Made by a program: the position numbers and the translations under genes. The notes below the pieces were generated by a model, which worked only from the letters and a program-made list of their open reading frames with translations, was not told where the DNA came from and did no database searches. DNA of 64,000 nucleotides from Mameliella sp. CS4. Lineage in GTDB: Bacteria; Pseudomonadota; Alphaproteobacteria; Rhodobacterales; Rhodobacteraceae. The stretch spans positions 186,001 through 250,000 of the forward strand of contig NZ_JAHXRQ010000001.1 of assembly GCF_019392335.1 (NCBI RefSeq), read 5' to 3'. This document shows, piece by piece, positions 16,879-25,213 of the stretch. Every line of letters starts with the position of its first letter. The stretch's first letter is position 1.

Positions 16879-17815
16879 ACTGCGCCCTTTCGTCCCGATC
16901 CGCTTGCCGGCTCGACATATCCGCGCCCTTGCGGGCTTTCAACTCTGGCCTGGCGCCACCACTCTCGTCAGATATGATGTCGCGCCACATTTTTCCCGTA
17001 TTAGGCGAAAATCCGACAGGTTTTTGGCGGATCTTGGCGAATCAATGGCATTCACCAGGTGCGATTCGGGCAGGATCAAGGCCGGACTCTCGCGATTTTC
17101 CTATATTTGTAACAATCCGTGAGCTTGGCAACTCCCCCTATAATTGTTGAATGTGTCCGGCCCCGCCAAACCCGGATCGGTAGGCACAGCCCTTTGCATT
17201 CCGCCACGGAAAGTCACCAGCATTGTTTCCGCCAGAAGGAGTGCCCAGTCTCGCGTTGAGTTTGCGCGACGCCATTGCAACGACGCATACGCCCTGTTTC
17301 CCTTATTTTCCGATACTGTTCCCGATCCGGAAACATCGGCTCGCAAAAAACAGAAAAATTGTTTCAACGCGGTCGATTTACCAAAGGGAAACAAAGCTGC
17401 CTGACGCCGCCAAAAACACCCTCGAACTGCACGGCATTTTTGAGCGCTCAACAGGATTTTTCCCCGCATTTCAAACTCCTCCGTCAGATCCCTATTCATC
17501 TTTTGGTTGCACTCTTTCGTGCAGATTGACGGAACTGCGGCGTGGAGCCATAAGAAATCTGTCGAACGATTGGGACAAACTTTCGTCACAATTTAAAGAA
17601 ACGGCACTTGGGGGTTGGTGCTTCCACATTGGGAGTATCGCGTTAGGTCTGCTGCGCCTTTGGCGCATCGCCATTCGATGACATAGCAGGGGCTATTTGC
17701 CTCTCAGCCCGGGGGGACACGCATTTGTGTGTCAAGGCGGAGCTATGCCTGAAACAGCGAAAAATTCAGATCAAATTCCGGTGCTCTCGTCAACGAATGA
17801 CTCAGGGAGGTCATC
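16879..17815. other. 937-nt intergenic region upstream of the sugar transferase gene
   Basis: This is the longest non-coding stretch in the window. It is clearly richer in A/T than its surroundings. No ORF in it looks real. It holds short A/T tracts, the inverted pair AACAAT (about 17109) and ATTGTT (about 17143), a GCGCC-TTT-GGCGC hairpin near 17656, and a small ORF directly before the sugar transferase gene. It is probably a regulatory region for exopolysaccharide synthesis. Confidence 0.6.
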
Positions 17816-17819
17816 TTGA
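17745..17819 (+). CDS. Candidate 24-residue upstream ORF coupled to the sugar transferase gene
   Basis: The ORF begins ATG CCT GAA ACA, encodes MPETAKNSDQIPVLSSTNDS plus four residues, and stops at TGA 17817-17819. That stop overlaps the TTG start of the sugar transferase at 17816 in a TTGA junction. AAGGCGGAG lies just before its ATG. The Shine-Dalgarno sequence of the next gene (GGGAGG) is inside this ORF. It may be a leader peptide controlling expression by translational coupling; no homology is recognised. Confidence 0.35.
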   Translation: MPETAKNSDQIPVLSSTNDSGRSS

Positions 17820-18505
17820 CTTTACAACTGCGCCTGCCGCTGCCTACGGCCAGAATTGAGAAATTGATCGACGAGGCGCTCCGCGCCGAAACCGGTCCCA
17901 CCCTTTATCGCGATATCTTCAAACGGATGCTCGACGTGACGCTTGTCCTGCTGAGCGCCCTTCCGGTCCTGATGATCATCGGCATATTTGCGCTGCTCGT
18001 CGCGCGCGACGGGCACTCGCCCTTCTACTCGCAGAAACGCCTGGGCCGGAACGGACGGTTGTTCAACATCTGGAAGCTGCGCAGCATGGTGCCCGATGCC
18101 GACGCCCGGCTGAGCGCCTACCTCGACGAGAACCCCGCCGCCCGCGCGGAATGGGACCGGACGCAGAAACTGCGCCACGACCCGCGCATCACCACCATCG
18201 GCAAGATCATCCGCAAAAGCTCGATCGACGAACTGCCGCAGCTGTTCAACGTCCTGCGCGGGGACATGTCGCTGGTCGGGCCGCGCCCGATGATGCCGTG
18301 TCAACAGGAGATCTATCCCGGCACCGCCTATTACGCGATGCGCCCGGGGATCACCGGCTACTGGCAGGTCTCGGTGCGCAACGAAAGCTCGTTCGCCCAG
18401 CGCGCCGGTTTCGACACCGCCTACCTGGCCCAGCTGTCGCTGGCCAATGACCTGCGCGTGCTGGTCAAGACGGTGCGCGTCGTCCTGCACGGTACCGGCT
18501 GCTGA
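17816..18505 (+). CDS. Initiating sugar transferase (ExoY/WbaP type)
   Basis: The 229-residue protein has one membrane segment (MLDVTLVLLSALPVLMIIGI) followed by the cytoplasmic bacterial sugar transferase domain: FYSQKRLGRNGRLFNIWKLR, IRKSSIDELPQLFNVLRGDMSLVGPRP and MRPGITGYWQVSVRN. It transfers the first sugar phosphate to undecaprenyl phosphate, starting an exopolysaccharide repeat unit. The TTG start is supported by GGGAGG 5 nt upstream. It is separated from the other glycan genes by the lpt region and has its own long upstream region. Confidence 0.9.
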   Translation: MTLQLRLPLPTARIEKLIDEALRAETGPTLYRDIFKRMLDVTLVLLSALPVLMIIGIFALLVARDGHSPFYSQKRLGRNGRLFNIWKLRSMVPDADARLSAYLDENPAARAEWDRTQKLRHDPRITTIGKIIRKSSIDELPQLFNVLRGDMSLVGPRPMMPCQQEIYPGTAYYAMRPGITGYWQVSVRNESSFAQRAGFDTAYLAQLSLANDLRVLVKTVRVVLHGTGC

Positions 18506-18536
18506 GCGGCTTCAGTCGGGGCGGTGCCCCGGCCCA

Positions 18537-19340
18537 TCAATACTCCACGGACGCGCGCATGCACTGACGCCCATCCGGGGCCCGCACCCACATCTCGGTG
18601 CCGTCGCGGCACAGCGTGGCGCGTTCGTCATGCATCAGGGGCGCCGTCGCGCGAAAGGAAAACCCGCGCACCGGCGCGTGTTCTTGCGCGAACAGCAACA
18701 AGGCCTGCGCCAGCAGCGGCCCATGCACCACCAACCCGCCATAGCCCTCGACCGCGCGCGCATATTCCACGTCATAGTGGATGCGATGCCCGTTGAAGGT
18801 CAGCGCCGAGTAGCGGAACAGCAAGGTCTCGGTAAAGCCGATCTCGCGGCTGGCCTCCTCACCGGTCGGGGCCTCCGGCGGCAGCGGGCGCGGCGCTGAC
18901 GGGTCCGGATCCTCGCGATAGACGAGGTCCTGCCGCTCTGTCACGCAAAGCTGTCCGCCCTGCCAGATCTCATGCGCCAGCGTGACAAAGCCCAGCGGCC
19001 CGCTGCGCCCGTCCTTGCGGGTCACGTCCACCACCCGAGAGACCTTTTCCGCCATCTGCCCGGCGCGCAGCGCGGCGTGGAACTGCAGCGCGCCCCCGGC
19101 CCACATCCGGCGCGGCAGGCCCAGGTCCGGGATCAGGCCCGTGCCGACGCGCGGGTGCCCGTCCCGGCCCAGCACGCCGGGCGGCTGCGCGTCCCAGAAA
19201 TAGATCTGGTGAAAGAAGGCCGGCAGGGGCGTGCCCGCGTCGATGGTCACGGGCAGGTCCAGCGCCGCCTGCAGCGCGCGGGCGCGGTCCGGGTCCATCA
19301 CGTCGGTTTGACGGCGCTGTGCCGCTGGGCCAGTCTGCAT
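18537..19340 (-). CDS. MaoC/HTD2-like acyl-CoA dehydratase or hydratase
   Basis: The 267-residue protein shows the pattern of double-hotdog mesaconyl-C4-CoA or itaconyl-CoA hydratase-like enzymes: RRMWAGGALQFHAALRAG in the N-terminal half and FRYSALTFNGHRIHYDVEYA plus GGLVVHGPLLAQALL in the C-terminal half. The His of HRIHYD and nearby Asp are the expected catalytic region. AAGGAG 8 nt before ATG 19340 supports the start. It is likely cytoplasmic; the substrate is unknown, and the neighbours give no pathway hint. Confidence 0.8.
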   Translation of the reverse strand: MQTGPAAQRRQTDVMDPDRARALQAALDLPVTIDAGTPLPAFFHQIYFWDAQPPGVLGRDGHPRVGTGLIPDLGLPRRMWAGGALQFHAALRAGQMAEKVSRVVDVTRKDGRSGPLGFVTLAHEIWQGGQLCVTERQDLVYREDPDPSAPRPLPPEAPTGEEASREIGFTETLLFRYSALTFNGHRIHYDVEYARAVEGYGGLVVHGPLLAQALLLFAQEHAPVRGFSFRATAPLMHDERATLCRDGTEMWVRAPDGRQCMRASVEY

Positions 19341-19379
19341 GGGTCAGGCTCCTTGATTTTTGCCGGGGTTATTCCAGCC

Positions 19380-19790
19380 ATGCCACCTGCCGTCCAGTCG
19401 CTCGACCACCTCGTGCTGACCGTCGCCGATCCCGCTGCCACGCGGCGGTTTTACGAAACCGTGCTTGGGATGCAGGCAGAGCGGTTTAGCCCCGCGGATG
19501 GCAGCACCCGGTGGGCGCTGAAATTCGGTCGGCAAAAGATCAACCTGCACATGGCAGGGCAAGAGTTCGACCCCAAGGCGCGCACGCCGGCCCCCGGCAC
19601 GGCAGACCTCTGCTTTCTCAGCGAAACGCCCCTGGCAGAATGGCAAGCGCATCTTGCCGCGCATGATGTCGCCGTCGAAGAGGGGCCATTGCCGCGCACC
19701 GGCGCCACCGGCCCGATCCGGTCGCTTTACATCCGCGATCCGGACGGCAACCTGATCGAGATTTCCAATCCGGTGTCCGATCCGGCCTGA
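19380..19790 (+). CDS. VOC (glyoxalase/bleomycin-resistance) superfamily protein
   Basis: The 136-residue protein starts MPPAVQSLDHLVLTVADPAA and ends with SLYIRDPDGNLIEISNP, the two beta-alpha-beta-beta-beta modules of the vicinal-oxygen-chelate fold. Metal ligands His (DHLVL), His (INLHMAG) and Glu (LIEIS) are seen. Members include glyoxalases, dioxygenases and resistance proteins, so no reaction is assigned. It is divergent from the dehydratase gene with a gap of 39 nt. Confidence 0.82.
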   Translation: MPPAVQSLDHLVLTVADPAATRRFYETVLGMQAERFSPADGSTRWALKFGRQKINLHMAGQEFDPKARTPAPGTADLCFLSETPLAEWQAHLAAHDVAVEEGPLPRTGATGPIRSLYIRDPDGNLIEISNPVSDPA

Positions 19791-19822
19791 ATACGGCCTG
19801 AATCCAGCCTGAGCGGGGCGCC

Positions 19823-20374
19823 TCAGCCGCGCATCCGCTCCACCTCGCGGCGCAGTTCCTGCATCTGCTCGGTCAACAGCTTCAGCGCGCGTTCGTCGGT
19901 CAGCCGCCCGTCCCCGTCGAACTGTTTGCGGCTTTGCGCCAGCATCACCTCTGGCCCGGTCAGCAGGCGCGGGCGGAAGGGGTTGAGGCACAGCCGCGCC
20001 ATGTTCTGCGCGCGCTCGCCCCCGGCCCGGCCCGCCGCAGCCGACATCAGCGCCACGGGTTTGTCCTGCCAGGGATTGCCCTCGGTCCGGCTGATCCAGT
20101 CCAGCGCGTTCTTGAGCACCCCGGAGAGGCCCTTGTTGTATTCCGGCGTCACCACCAGAACCGCCTCCGCGCCCGCGATGGCATCGGCGGCGGCCTGCAC
20201 GGCGCCAGGAATGCCCTGCTCGTCCTGGATGTCCTGATCGAACAGCGGGAACCGCAGGTCCAGCTCGCTGAAACTGTCGGGCGTAAAAAGGCGGGCGGCC
20301 TCGAACATCAGTTTGCGGTTGCTGCTGTCGGCGCGCAGCGCGCCGCACAGGCCGACGAGGGTGGGGTCCGGCAT
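19823..20374 (-). CDS. NADPH-dependent FMN reductase family protein
   Basis: The 183-residue flavodoxin-like protein begins with LVGLCGALRADSSNRKLMFE, whose SxxxNRKL loop binds the FMN phosphate. It contains VLVVTPEYNKGLSGVLKNALDWIS, the signature of the family. It likely reduces FMN, quinones or azo/chromate-type acceptors. AGGAGA precedes the ATG. It is transcribed alone. Confidence 0.88.
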   Translation of the reverse strand: MPDPTLVGLCGALRADSSNRKLMFEAARLFTPDSFSELDLRFPLFDQDIQDEQGIPGAVQAAADAIAGAEAVLVVTPEYNKGLSGVLKNALDWISRTEGNPWQDKPVALMSAAAGRAGGERAQNMARLCLNPFRPRLLTGPEVMLAQSRKQFDGDGRLTDERALKLLTEQMQELRREVERMRG

Positions 20375-20410
20375 GGTGCTCTCCTGTCTGTCTCCCCCTG
20401 ACCTACATAG

Positions 20411-20440
20411 AAAAAGCGCCGCGGCAAGGCGCGGCGCTTT
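20411..20440 (-). terminator. Intrinsic terminator after the OmpA-like gene
   Basis: GCGCCGCG (20416-20423) pairs perfectly with CGCGGCGC (20430-20437) around a 6-nt loop. On the minus strand five T follow the stem (complement of 20411-20415), about 50 nt after the OmpA-like stop codon. Three T on the plus-strand side give weaker symmetry. Confidence 0.85.
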
Positions 20441-20488
20441 GATCTGTCGATAAACCGGGGCAGACCCCCGGGCATGATCGCCCCGGCG

Positions 20489-21145
20489 TCAGCGGTTGGG
20501 CAGGATCACGATCTCGACCCGGCGGTTCTGGGCCTTGCCCTCGGGCGTCAGGTTCGACGCAACGGGCTGATCCTCACCCCGGCCGATGACCGAGATACGC
20601 GACGAGGGCACGCCCTCGGAGATCAGCACATTGGCCACCGAGCGCGCGCGGCGCTGCGACAGGTCGAGGTTGTAGGCGGCGGCACCGTCGCTGTCCGTAT
20701 GGCCGATCACCTGAGCGGTGGTGTTCGGGTAGGCCAGCAGCGACTGGCCCACGTCGCGCAGGTCGGAGACCAGCGTCGGGCGCAGGTTGGCGCTGTCGGT
20801 CGGGAACAGGATGTCCTGCGGCATGGTCACGATCAGCCGGTCGCCGGTGTTGCGGATGGTGACGTTGTCGCCCATCTGCTGGCGCAGCTCGGCCTCTTGC
20901 TTGTCGAGCTGGTTGCCGATGGCGGCCCCGGCGGCGGCGCCCACAAGCGCACCGGCGGCGGTGGCGCGGTTGCGCTCACCCTTGTCGCCACCGCCCAGCA
21001 GGCGGCCGGCCACGGCCCCGACACCGGCGCCAACCAGCGCGCCGGTCTTGGTCTTGGCGTTGGGATCGTTCGGCCCCGTGGTGCAGGCCGACAGGCCAAT
21101 GACAGCCACGGCGGAGATGAGAATCGCGGATTTCGCCCGGATCAT
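20489..21145 (-). CDS. OmpA-family outer-membrane lipoprotein (YiaD-like)
   Basis: The 218-residue protein has a lipoprotein signal peptide with lipobox LSAC near residue 20. A glycine-zipper segment follows (GALVGAGVGAVAGRLLGGG and GALVGAAAGAAIGNQL), then a C-terminal OmpA-like peptidoglycan-binding domain (AQVIGHTDSDGAAAYNLDLS, QRRARSVANVLI, AQNRRVEIVI). It probably anchors the outer membrane to peptidoglycan. It has its own terminator downstream and a perfect palindrome about 133 nt upstream. Confidence 0.92.
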   Translation of the reverse strand: MIRAKSAILISAVAVIGLSACTTGPNDPNAKTKTGALVGAGVGAVAGRLLGGGDKGERNRATAAGALVGAAAGAAIGNQLDKQEAELRQQMGDNVTIRNTGDRLIVTMPQDILFPTDSANLRPTLVSDLRDVGQSLLAYPNTTAQVIGHTDSDGAAAYNLDLSQRRARSVANVLISEGVPSSRISVIGRGEDQPVASNLTPEGKAQNRRVEIVILPNR

Positions 21146-21278
21146 GTGTAGCCTCTTTTCAGGTTTGCCCCGCTGGAATGGGGTCTTTCACTGCCGATAT
21201 GCAATAACATCCGCCAAAACCCCAGCCCTGTCACCGTGAAAATCGGCAAGGCTCCGCGCATAGCCCCGGGGGCGAGCG

Positions 21279-21296
21279 TGTTTCGCGCGCGAAACA
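21279..21296. promoter_or_regulatory. Perfect 18-bp palindrome upstream of the OmpA-like gene
   Basis: TGTTTCGCG is immediately followed by its reverse complement CGCGAAACA. It lies in the gap between the Ada-like gene (ends 21323) and the OmpA-like gene (starts 21145). No T-run follows in the direction of either gene, so an operator is more likely than a terminator. The binding protein is unknown. Confidence 0.4.
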
Positions 21297-21322
21297 TCTT
21301 TTCTTTACAGATTGTTAAGGCC

Positions 21323-22165
21323 TCAAGCCTCCAATCTTGCCGCTTCCCAGGCAAGGATGGCCCGTTTCACCGGCAGACCCCAATGATACCCCCCCAGTCC
21401 GCCGGATTTGCGCAGGGCGCGATGACAGGGGATCAGGTAGCTGATCGGGTTGCGCCCCACCGCCGTGCCGACAGCGCGCATTGCCTTGGGATGGTCAATG
21501 GCCTCGGCGATCTCGGAATAGGTGGTGACATGGCCCGAAGGGATCTGCAGCAGCGCCTCCCAGACCTTGATCTGAAACGGCGCGCCGATCAGGTACAGCG
21601 GCACCGGCCCGTCCGCCTTGACACCGAAGGCCGCCAGCGCCCAGGGCCGCAGGCGCATCGGATCCTCGACGAACTCCGCCCTTGGCCAGCGCGCCCGCAT
21701 GTCTTCCATCGCCTCGGCCTCTGTCGTCTCGGCGGAAAAGGCGATGCCGCAGATGCCCTTGTCCGTGCCCATGACCAGCGCCGGGCCAAAGGGGCTTTCG
21801 AACCAGCCCCAGTAGATCGTCAGGCCCGCCCCCGCACGCGCGAAATCGCCGGGGCTCATCGCCTCCCACCGCAGAAAGAGATCGTGCAGGCGCCCGCCGC
21901 CCGAGAGGCCCGTGGCATGGGCGGTTTCCAAGGTGGTAAAGCGGTTGGCCAGCAAGGTCTTGGCGTGGCCCAGCGTCAGATACTGCTGGTAGCGCTTGGG
22001 AGAGACCCCGGCCCACTGGCTGAACAGGCGCTGAAAATGCGCCGGGCTCATGCCGACCTCGCGCGCGATGTTGTCCAGCGTGGCCTGCGGGCCCAGCCGG
22101 TCGACCGCCTCGATGGCGCGTCGCATGACGTTGTAGTGATAGCTCTGGTCGTCGTCCTTGGGCAT
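21323..22165 (-). CDS. Ada-like AraC regulator / methylated-DNA-cysteine methyltransferase
   Basis: The 280-residue protein joins an N-terminal AraC helix-turn-helix (IAREVGMSPAHFQRLFSQWA, VSPKRYQQYLTLGHAKTLL) to a C-terminal O6-alkylguanine transferase with active-site ISYLIPCHRALRKSG. The N-terminal zinc-finger domain of E. coli Ada, which senses methylphosphotriesters, is absent. It therefore repairs O6-methylguanine but may be regulated differently. The ATG at 22165 has AGGAGA upstream. Confidence 0.9.
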   Translation of the reverse strand: MPKDDDQSYHYNVMRRAIEAVDRLGPQATLDNIAREVGMSPAHFQRLFSQWAGVSPKRYQQYLTLGHAKTLLANRFTTLETAHATGLSGGGRLHDLFLRWEAMSPGDFARAGAGLTIYWGWFESPFGPALVMGTDKGICGIAFSAETTEAEAMEDMRARWPRAEFVEDPMRLRPWALAAFGVKADGPVPLYLIGAPFQIKVWEALLQIPSGHVTTYSEIAEAIDHPKAMRAVGTAVGRNPISYLIPCHRALRKSGGLGGYHWGLPVKRAILAWEAARLEA

Positions 22166-22349
22166 CGGCTGTCTCCTTGGCGCCGGTTTTACCGCGCCCG
22201 TGCAAGACGCACGATCCGAATATTGCGCAAAGGCAATCCGGCAACACCTTTGCCGAGGGGCGCCGAGGCGCGGCCAAAAAAATTTGACTGCGGGGCAGAA
22301 TTCCTTACTTCCGATATTGATTGACAAAACAATGACGGGGACGGCGCCC

Positions 22350-23270
22350 ATGCCTTTCAGCATCACCAAAGGTATCGAGTATGACGTTTTTGACGGTGGC
22401 CCGGGCAACTTCAACTTCCAGCCCAGCCCCGGGACGGCAACCGATCTTGGTGCCCTGGGACCTTTCGGCGGCGAAGGTGTCGACGACAACCAGTTCACGG
22501 TCGGTGAGGACATTTCCGGCACCAATGCAATCTACATTGGCGACATCCTGATCGAGGGGAACCTGTACCCGGTGATGACGGCGGGCGGGGATTATCCGGT
22601 CGCCGCTGGCGGCAACGTCTTCATCCTGGTGCCGGACTACCTGCCGGAACCCTCGTCCTTTCCGGCCTCTTTCGATTTCAACCCGGACGTGGTCGAGGAA
22701 ACCTATTCCTACTGTTTCGCGGAAGGCACCCGCATCGCCACCGAGGCGGGCGAGGCCGAGGTGCAGGACCTGGCCCCCGGTGACTTGGTGCGCACCGCCG
22801 ACGGACGGCTGGAGCCGGTTCGCTGGGTCGGCAAGCAGACCATCGACCGCCATTTCAACGCCGGTTTCGCGCTGGTCCGGATCGCCGCCGGCGCCCTGGG
22901 GGATGGCCTGCCGAAACGTGACCTCGTGCTGACCGGCGACCATGCGATGGCGCTGGACGGCTGCCTGGTGAACGCCAGCGCCCTGGTCAACGGTGAGACG
23001 ATCACCTTCGTGCCGATGGCCGAGATGGCAGCCCGGACCACCGTCTACCACGTCGAAACCGCCCGCCACGAGGTGCTGCTGGCCGAAGGCGCGGGGTCGG
23101 AAAGCTTTTGCGACTACGCCGGGCGCCACAAGCTGGACAACCACGCCGACTATCTGGCCACCTATGGCGCCGAACACATCATTCCCGAGATGGACCTGCC
23201 GCGCATTTCCTCGGCCCGGCTGCTGCCCGCCGCCCTGCGCGCCCGTCTGGGCCTGCGCGACGCGGCCTGA
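22350..23270 (+). CDS. Hint-domain (hedgehog/intein-type) protein
   Basis: The protein has 306 residues from ATG 22350; an ATG at 22332 is an alternative with poorer upstream context. The N-terminal 125 residues (MPFSITKGIEYDVFDGGPG at the start) match no known domain. A Hint module follows: YSYCFAEGTRIATEAGEAEV with the candidate nucleophile Cys, QDLAPGDLVRTADGRLEPVRW, and LTGDHAMAL with the TxxH block-B motif. Hint domains catalyse self-cleavage through a thioester. In roseobacters such proteins are common and mostly uncharacterised. No signal peptide is visible. Confidence 0.85.
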   Translation: MPFSITKGIEYDVFDGGPGNFNFQPSPGTATDLGALGPFGGEGVDDNQFTVGEDISGTNAIYIGDILIEGNLYPVMTAGGDYPVAAGGNVFILVPDYLPEPSSFPASFDFNPDVVEETYSYCFAEGTRIATEAGEAEVQDLAPGDLVRTADGRLEPVRWVGKQTIDRHFNAGFALVRIAAGALGDGLPKRDLVLTGDHAMALDGCLVNASALVNGETITFVPMAEMAARTTVYHVETARHEVLLAEGAGSESFCDYAGRHKLDNHADYLATYGAEHIIPEMDLPRISSARLLPAALRARLGLRDAA

Positions 23271-23309
23271 CGTGCCGCGGCTGACGCCGAACGCATAAAG
23301 CACATCCTG

Positions 23310-23346
23310 AACGGCCCGGGCTTCTGCAAGAATTCCGGGCCGTTTT
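23310..23346 (+). terminator. Intrinsic terminator after the Hint gene
   Basis: AACGGCCCGG (23310-23319) pairs with CCGGGCCGTT (23335-23344) in a perfect 10-bp stem, and T residues continue to 23346. It lies 40 nt after the Hint-protein stop codon and before nth. Confidence 0.8.
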
Positions 23347-23425
23347 CATTGAAAGACGACTGGCGCCCGGCCCCGCATGCCCCCGGGTCTTGCAGCGCTA
23401 TGGCGTTGCGGGCATAGGGGAACGC

Positions 23426-24070
23426 ATGGCCAAGCAGCTCGATTACCACACGATCCGCGAGATCTTTACCCGGTTCCAGGCGTCCGAGCCCGAGCCGAAG
23501 GGCGAGCTGAACCACGTCAACGCCTATACGCTGGTGGTGGCGGTGGCCCTCTCGGCGCAGGCCACGGACGCGGGCGTCAACAAGGCCACAGAAAAGCTGT
23601 TCCAGGTCGCCGACACGCCGGAAAAGATGCTGGCCCTGGGAGAAGAGGGTGTGACCGAGCACATCAAGACCATCGGCCTGTATCGCAACAAGGCCAAGAA
23701 CGTCATCAAGATGGCGAAGATCCTTGTCGAGGACTACGGCGGCGAGGTGCCGAACAGCCGCGCCGCGCTGGAAAGCCTGCCCGGTGTCGGTCGCAAGACC
23801 GCCAACGTGGTGCTGAACATGTGGTGGCAGTACCCGGCGCAGGCGGTGGACACGCATATCTTTCGTGTCGGAAACCGGACCGGCATCTGCCCCGGCAAGG
23901 ACGTGGTCGCCGTGGAACGCGCGATCGAGGACAACATCCCGGTCGACTTCCAGCAGCACGCCCATCACTGGCTGATCCTGCACGGGCGGTACATCTGTGT
24001 CGCCCGCAAACCCAAGTGCAAGGCCTGCCTCATCAACGACCTCTGTCCATTCGAGGAAAAGACGACATGA
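23426..24070 (+). CDS. nth: Endonuclease III
   Basis: The 214-residue DNA glycosylase/AP lyase excises oxidised pyrimidines. The helix-hairpin-helix LPGVGRKTANVVLN carries the catalytic Lys, VDTHIFRVGNRTG the catalytic Asp. The 4Fe-4S cluster ligands are seen as C-x6-C-x2-C-x5-C in the C-terminal CVARKPKCKACLINDLCPF. The start at 23426 (MAKQLDYHTIREIF) fits the family. Its TGA overlaps the ATG of the following kinase gene. Confidence 0.95.
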   Translation: MAKQLDYHTIREIFTRFQASEPEPKGELNHVNAYTLVVAVALSAQATDAGVNKATEKLFQVADTPEKMLALGEEGVTEHIKTIGLYRNKAKNVIKMAKILVEDYGGEVPNSRAALESLPGVGRKTANVVLNMWWQYPAQAVDTHIFRVGNRTGICPGKDVVAVERAIEDNIPVDFQQHAHHWLILHGRYICVARKPKCKACLINDLCPFEEKTT

Positions 24071-25056
24071 AGAAATACCAGGTCGTCGGCATCGGCAATG
24101 CCGTCGTCGACGTGATCACCCGCTCTGACGATGCCTTTCTGGCCGATATGGGGATCGAGAAAGGCATCATGCAATTGATCGAGCGCGAGCGCGCCGAACA
24201 ACTGTATGGTGCGATGGGCAACCGCGTGCAGACCCCGGGCGGGTCGGTCGCCAATACCATCGCCGGACTGGGCAACCTGGACGCGCGCTCTGCCTTTATC
24301 GGGCGCGTCGCGGATGACGACCTGGGCGAATTCTATGCCTCGGCGATGAAAAACGAGGGCATCGCTTTCGTCAACGATCCAGTCAAGGGCGGCGAACTGC
24401 CCAGTTCGCGGTCGATGATCTTTGTCTCGCCCGATGGCGAACGCTCGATGAACACCTACCTTGGCATCTCCGCTGAACTGGGGCCGGACGACGTGTCCGA
24501 GGACGTGGCGGGCGAGGCCGAGATCCTGTTCCTCGAAGGCTATCTCTTTGACAAGGACAAGGGGAAGGAGGCCTTCCTGAAGGCCGCGCGCGCCTGCAAG
24601 GCGGCGGGTGGCAAGCCGGGCATCGCGATCTCCGATCCTTTCTGCGTCGAGCGTCACCGCGCGGACTTTCTGAAACTGATCGAACACGACATGGATTTTG
24701 TCATCGGAAACGAGGACGAAATCCGCTCGCTGTTCCAGAATGACGACCTGGACGCGGACCTGCGCGCCGTGGGCGCGATCTGCCCGCTGGTGGTCTGCAC
24801 CCGGTCGGGCGACGGGGTGTCCGTCCTGCACGAAGGCACCCGCATCGACGTGAGCGTCGAAAAGATCGTGCCCGTGGACGCCACCGGCGCGGGCGACCAG
24901 TTTGCCGCCGGGTTCCTCTATGGCCTGGCCACCGGCGCGGATATGGAAAAGGCGGCCCGCATGGGCGGTGTCGCCGCGCGCGAGGTCATCAGCCACATGG
25001 GTCCGCGCCCGGAAACCAGCCTGCTGGACCTGTTCCGCCAACAGGGCCTGATCTGA
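24067..25056 (+). CDS. PfkB-family carbohydrate/adenosine kinase
   Basis: The 329-residue protein begins with VVGIGNAVVDVITRSDDAFL. It carries the two PfkB signatures: GGSVANTIAGLGNLDARSAF near residue 59 and VPVDATGAGDQFAAGFLYGL near 275, with the catalytic Asp in GAGD. It phosphorylates a sugar or nucleoside hydroxyl with ATP. The N-terminal region resembles the adenosine-kinase subgroup common in roseobacters. Translation is coupled to nth through ATGA. The substrate is not certain. Confidence 0.87.
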   Translation: MKKYQVVGIGNAVVDVITRSDDAFLADMGIEKGIMQLIERERAEQLYGAMGNRVQTPGGSVANTIAGLGNLDARSAFIGRVADDDLGEFYASAMKNEGIAFVNDPVKGGELPSSRSMIFVSPDGERSMNTYLGISAELGPDDVSEDVAGEAEILFLEGYLFDKDKGKEAFLKAARACKAAGGKPGIAISDPFCVERHRADFLKLIEHDMDFVIGNEDEIRSLFQNDDLDADLRAVGAICPLVVCTRSGDGVSVLHEGTRIDVSVEKIVPVDATGAGDQFAAGFLYGLATGADMEKAARMGGVAAREVISHMGPRPETSLLDLFRQQGLI

Positions 25057-25213
25057 CCACGGCCTGACCATTCGGGCGCCTGTCTGGCCATCTGCCGCGG
25101 GCGCCCGTCTATTTCATGGCGATTTCACGCGGCATTCACGCAAGTGCCGTTCCTCCCCGCATCCCGGACCGTTAGCCTTATCCACAAGGGGTCAGTTGTC
25201 CGGGACGCGGTGC

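Noticed and set aside
17101..17589. 162-codon minus-strand frame in the long intergenic region
   Set aside because: No ribosome-binding site, no domain, atypical composition; the region looks regulatory.
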